This document shows, in pieces, positions 34,302 through 36,188 of a stretch of 36,188 bases of DNA. The stretch is from PHAA01 sp964494735 (lineage in GTDB: Bacteria > Bacillota > Syntrophomonadia > Syntrophomonadales > Syntrophomonadaceae), in the NCBI GenBank assembly GCA_964494735.1, contig CAZBSD010000023.1:1-36188 (forward strand), given 5' to 3'. Both the position numbers and the translations under genes were made by a program. Position 1 is the stretch's first letter. Every line of letters starts with the position of its first letter. The notes under the pieces are model-generated. The model saw only the letters and a list, made by a program, of their open reading frames with translations, made no database searches and was not told the DNA's origin.

Positions 34302-35005
34302 TGCTGCAGATAACAGACATAGATGTATATTATGGCTCTATCCACGCACTTAAAAGACTATCCTTGGAAGTTGAGCAGGGAACCATTGTAACCCTAATCG
34401 GCGCTAACGGAGCAGGCAAGACTACCACTCTGAATACTATATCAGGTCTGCTCCGACCTAAGAACGGGACGATAACTTATAAAGGAATCGACCTGGCCAA
34501 GGTTGCCCCGGAAAAGATCGTCGGATTGGGAATCTCCCAAGTGCCGGAAGGGCGCCGGGTATTTCCCACCATGACAGTTGTGGAAAATCTGGAGATGGGA
34601 GCTTATCTGCGCCGGGACAAAAAAGACATCCTGACCGACCTGGAAATGGTTTATAGACGATTCCCGCGACTGGAGGAGAGACGCCGCCAATTGGCTGGAA
34701 CACTAAGCGGGGGTGAGCAACAGATGTTGGCTATAGGAAGGGCCCTGATGGCGCGACCGGAGCTGATGTTGATGGATGAACCTTCAATGGGATTGGCCCC
34801 CCTGCTGGTAAAGGAGATATTCTCAATCATCAAAGACATTAATGAACGAGGCACGACCATCCTGCTGGTGGAACAAAACGCCAATATGGCGCTATCTATT
34901 GCCCACAAGGCTTTCGTCATAGAGACCGGCGAGATCGTTTTGCAGGGGACAGCGGAACAATTGCTCAAGAGCGAGGACGTCAAGAAGGCATATCTGGGCG
35001 GGTAG
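34301..35005 (+). CDS. livF: Branched-chain amino acid ABC transporter ATPase LivF
   Basis: Second ATPase of the Liv importer, 234 residues. Walker A GANGAGKTT (about 33-41), signature LSGGEQQM, Walker B LMLMDEPSMGL, and switch region VEQNAN with the Gln-Asn form usual for LivF in place of the His found in LivG. Its ATG overlaps the livG stop by one base (TAATG), indicating tight coupling and equal amounts. Confidence 0.95.
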   Translation: MLQITDIDVYYGSIHALKRLSLEVEQGTIVTLIGANGAGKTTTLNTISGLLRPKNGTITYKGIDLAKVAPEKIVGLGISQVPEGRRVFPTMTVVENLEMGAYLRRDKKDILTDLEMVYRRFPRLEERRRQLAGTLSGGEQQMLAIGRALMARPELMLMDEPSMGLAPLLVKEIFSIIKDINERGTTILLVEQNANMALSIAHKAFVIETGEIVLQGTAEQLLKSEDVKKAYLGG

Positions 35006-35047
35006 GCGACTATAAGTAAAATAAGATTTGCTTAGGAGGATGGAAGC

Positions 35048-35707
35048 ATGAAGGTCAAGGAGAGGATGAGCCCCAAAGTAATCACCGTGAACAAGGATAG
35101 TAGCATCAGCGAAGCGTTTTCATTAATGAAGGAGAATAATATCCGCCGCCTGCCGGTCATGGATAAGGGAGCAGTGGTGGGAATTGTGACGTTGAGCGAC
35201 CTCAACCAGGCGGCGCCATCGACGGCTACCAGCTTGAGCATCCACGAATTGAACTATTTGCTGGCCAAAACCAAGATCAAGGATGTCCTCCCAAAGAAAC
35301 AGGAGGTTATAACCATCGGCCCGAATAACTATATCGAAACCGCCGCCAAAAAGATGCGTATCCACCGCGTCAGCGGCTTGCCGGTCATTGATGGGGGCCG
35401 GTTAGTTGGGATAGTTACCGAGACCGACATATTTGATGCCTTCATTGACATACTGGGTGTCCGCAAGACCCACAGTCGCATCGATCTTTATGTGGACGAC
35501 CGCCCCGGCCAAATTGCCAAGATTACGGGTATTATTGCCGCAGCGGGCAAGAATGTTCTGAATACAGTCGTCTATTACGACGGGCAAAGGGATCAATATA
35601 AAATGATTATCCGTATTGAGGAGCTGGATTGCGAGGATGTGGTTCAGACACTGAAGGATAGTGGGTATGAACTGGAATCGGTAATCGAATCACCCCAGGA
35701 GGACTGA
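35048..35707 (+). CDS. CBS-CBS-ACT domain protein (AcuB-like)
   Basis: A soluble protein of 219 residues with two CBS repeats (about 1-60, VKERMSPKVITVNKD; and 77-133, IKDVLPKKQEVITIGPNN) and a C-terminal ACT domain (about 143-213, RIDLYVDDRPGQIAKITGII). CBS pairs usually bind adenine nucleotides, and ACT domains often bind amino acids. AcuB-type proteins have this build, but their role is poorly known. It lies 42 bp after livF with a strong TAGGAGGA, so it probably belongs to the liv operon and could sense amino acid or energy state. No enzyme domain is present. Confidence 0.85.
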   Translation: MKVKERMSPKVITVNKDSSISEAFSLMKENNIRRLPVMDKGAVVGIVTLSDLNQAAPSTATSLSIHELNYLLAKTKIKDVLPKKQEVITIGPNNYIETAAKKMRIHRVSGLPVIDGGRLVGIVTETDIFDAFIDILGVRKTHSRIDLYVDDRPGQIAKITGIIAAAGKNVLNTVVYYDGQRDQYKMIIRIEELDCEDVVQTLKDSGYELESVIESPQED

Positions 35708-35721
35708 AAATTGGGGCCTAT

Positions 35722-35751
35722 TTGACAAATATGCGCGGGTGATAATATAAT
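35722..35751 (+). promoter_or_regulatory. Sigma-A-type promoter for selC
   Basis: Perfect -35 TTGACA (35722-35727) and perfect -10 TATAAT (35746-35751) with an 18-nt spacer. The start of transcription would be near 35758, about 11 nt before the tRNA-Sec 5' end. Confidence 0.9.
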
Positions 35752-35768
35752 CTATGAGCGTGCTTTGA

Positions 35769-35867
35769 GGAGGCGGATCGGTCCTGGTGGGCCGCCTGGA
35801 CTTCAAATCCAGTTTGCGCCGTGGCGATCCCACGGTGGGTGTGTTCGATTCGCACACGCCTCCGCCA
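35769..35867 (+). tRNA. selC: tRNA-Sec (UCA)
   Basis: The 99-nt gene has acceptor strands GGAGGCG and CGCCTCC with discriminator G and an encoded CCA (35865-35867). The D-stem has six pairs (CGGTCC/GGGCCG) with a 4-nt loop, a mark of tRNA-Sec. The anticodon arm CTGGACTTCAAATCCAG carries UCA. A long variable arm (CCGTGG/CCACGG) and T-arm GTGTG-TTCGATT-CGCAC follow. It reads UGA as selenocysteine with SelB, after serylation by SerS and conversion by SelA, all encoded in this window. It has its own promoter and terminator. Confidence 0.98.
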
Positions 35868-35893
35868 GTAATATAGGCGGTTTGAATCGCTTT

Positions 35894-35921
35894 AGCTGAG
35901 ACACTTTGTTTCAGCTTTTTT
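35894..35921 (+). terminator. Intrinsic terminator after selC
   Basis: AGCTGAGAC (35894-35902) pairs with GTTTCAGCT (35908-35916) with one G-U pair and a 5-nt loop, followed by T6. It makes selC a single-gene unit. The following stretch to 36050 shows no clear promoter pair or gene. Confidence 0.92.
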
Positions 35922-36050
35922 GTTGGGATTTTTCCTTTGACCCCCATTTTGACCACCGCGGGATACAATCACGATTAAATTAACAGACTGTTCCCGCGCT
36001 GCATATATTACAGTAGATTATTTTGGTAATTCACCGGGGAGTGATTGTCG

Positions 36051-36188
36051 ATGTTGAAAATAGTTCCGACCAAGCAATTCTATGCAGGGGACCTGGTAAC
36101 AGTGAAGAGCTCCCACAACCAGGGCCCATATTGCATCCTGGCTTTTAAGACCAATGATAATGGTCTTAAGATAGCGGTCTTGAAGGCC
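36051..36188 (+). CDS. Unrecognised protein, 5' part only
   Basis: An open frame starts at ATG 36051 (MLKIVPTKQFYAGDLVTVK) and runs 46 codons to the window edge without a stop. GGGGA lies about 10 nt upstream. The visible part looks soluble, with short beta-like stretches (DLVTVKSS, GLKIAVLK). I do not recognise a family. A competing GTG frame at 36041 closes early, which supports this choice. Confidence 0.6.
   Translation, partial: MLKIVPTKQFYAGDLVTVKSSHNQGPYCILAFKTNDNGLKIAVLKA

Noticed and set aside
27010..36188. Selenoprotein gene with in-frame UGA near the sel genes
   Set aside because: All genes in the region are continuous without internal UGA, and the gaps are too short to hide a gene.
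1..36188. CRISPR array, insertion sequence or prophage
   Set aside because: No regularly spaced repeats, transposase, integrase or phage-like genes are visible; the region is conserved housekeeping plus transport genes.

Overview
This window looks like the chromosomal replication-origin region of a spore-forming, anaerobic Firmicute of the class Clostridia. The evidence is the gene order (rpmH-rnpA-yidD-yidC-jag-mnmE-mnmG-rsmG-noc-parA-parB on one side, dnaA-dnaN-recF-remB-gyrB-gyrA on the other), a T-box riboswitch, the spore-associated yyaC gene, remB, noc and a selenocysteine system. A Syntrophomonas- or Pelotomaculum-like lineage is my guess from gene content only. All genes appear intact; I see no insertion sequences, prophage or CRISPR.

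Left arm (1-14361, all minus strand, reading away from the origin): dnaA, dnaN, recF, remB, gyrB, gyrA, pdxS and pdxT are packed closely with no obvious terminator between them. Next comes a separate transcription unit with its own promoter and a T-box leader. Its specifier (UCC) and antiterminator bulge (UGGC) both fit tRNA-Ser. It controls a class-V aminotransferase, serA and serS, so serine synthesis and serine charging share one sensor. A tRNA-Ser(UGA) gene with its own promoter follows and is cut by the window edge.

Origin (about 12906-13050 and 14362-14534): coding direction switches at the dnaA/rpmH gap. Two tandem near-consensus DnaA boxes lie in the dnaA-dnaN gap and are followed by in-register (T/C)TA triplets. 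Weaker box-like repeats precede dnaA. The layout resembles the bipartite B. subtilis origin.

Right arm, housekeeping part (14535-23840, plus strand): ribosomal protein L34, RNase P protein, membrane insertion (YidD, YidC), Jag, tRNA wobble modification (MnmE, MnmG), 16S rRNA methylation (RsmG), Noc, ParA and ParB. A near-perfect parS site lies just after parB.

Right arm, accessory part (23841-36188): larC and yyaC run against the general direction. They are followed by a YkvI-like membrane protein, selA-selB, a complete branched-chain amino-acid-type ABC transporter (livKHMGF), a CBS-CBS-ACT protein, selC (tRNA-Sec, with strong promoter and terminator), and the start of an unrecognised gene. 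The selenocysteine genes are thus split by the liv cluster.

The most notable points are the seryl T-box circuit, the origin elements, a GyrA lacking both usual quinolone-bridge residues, a possible 19-codon coupling ORF between yidD and yidC, and the split sel locus. I did not find a clearly new multi-gene system.
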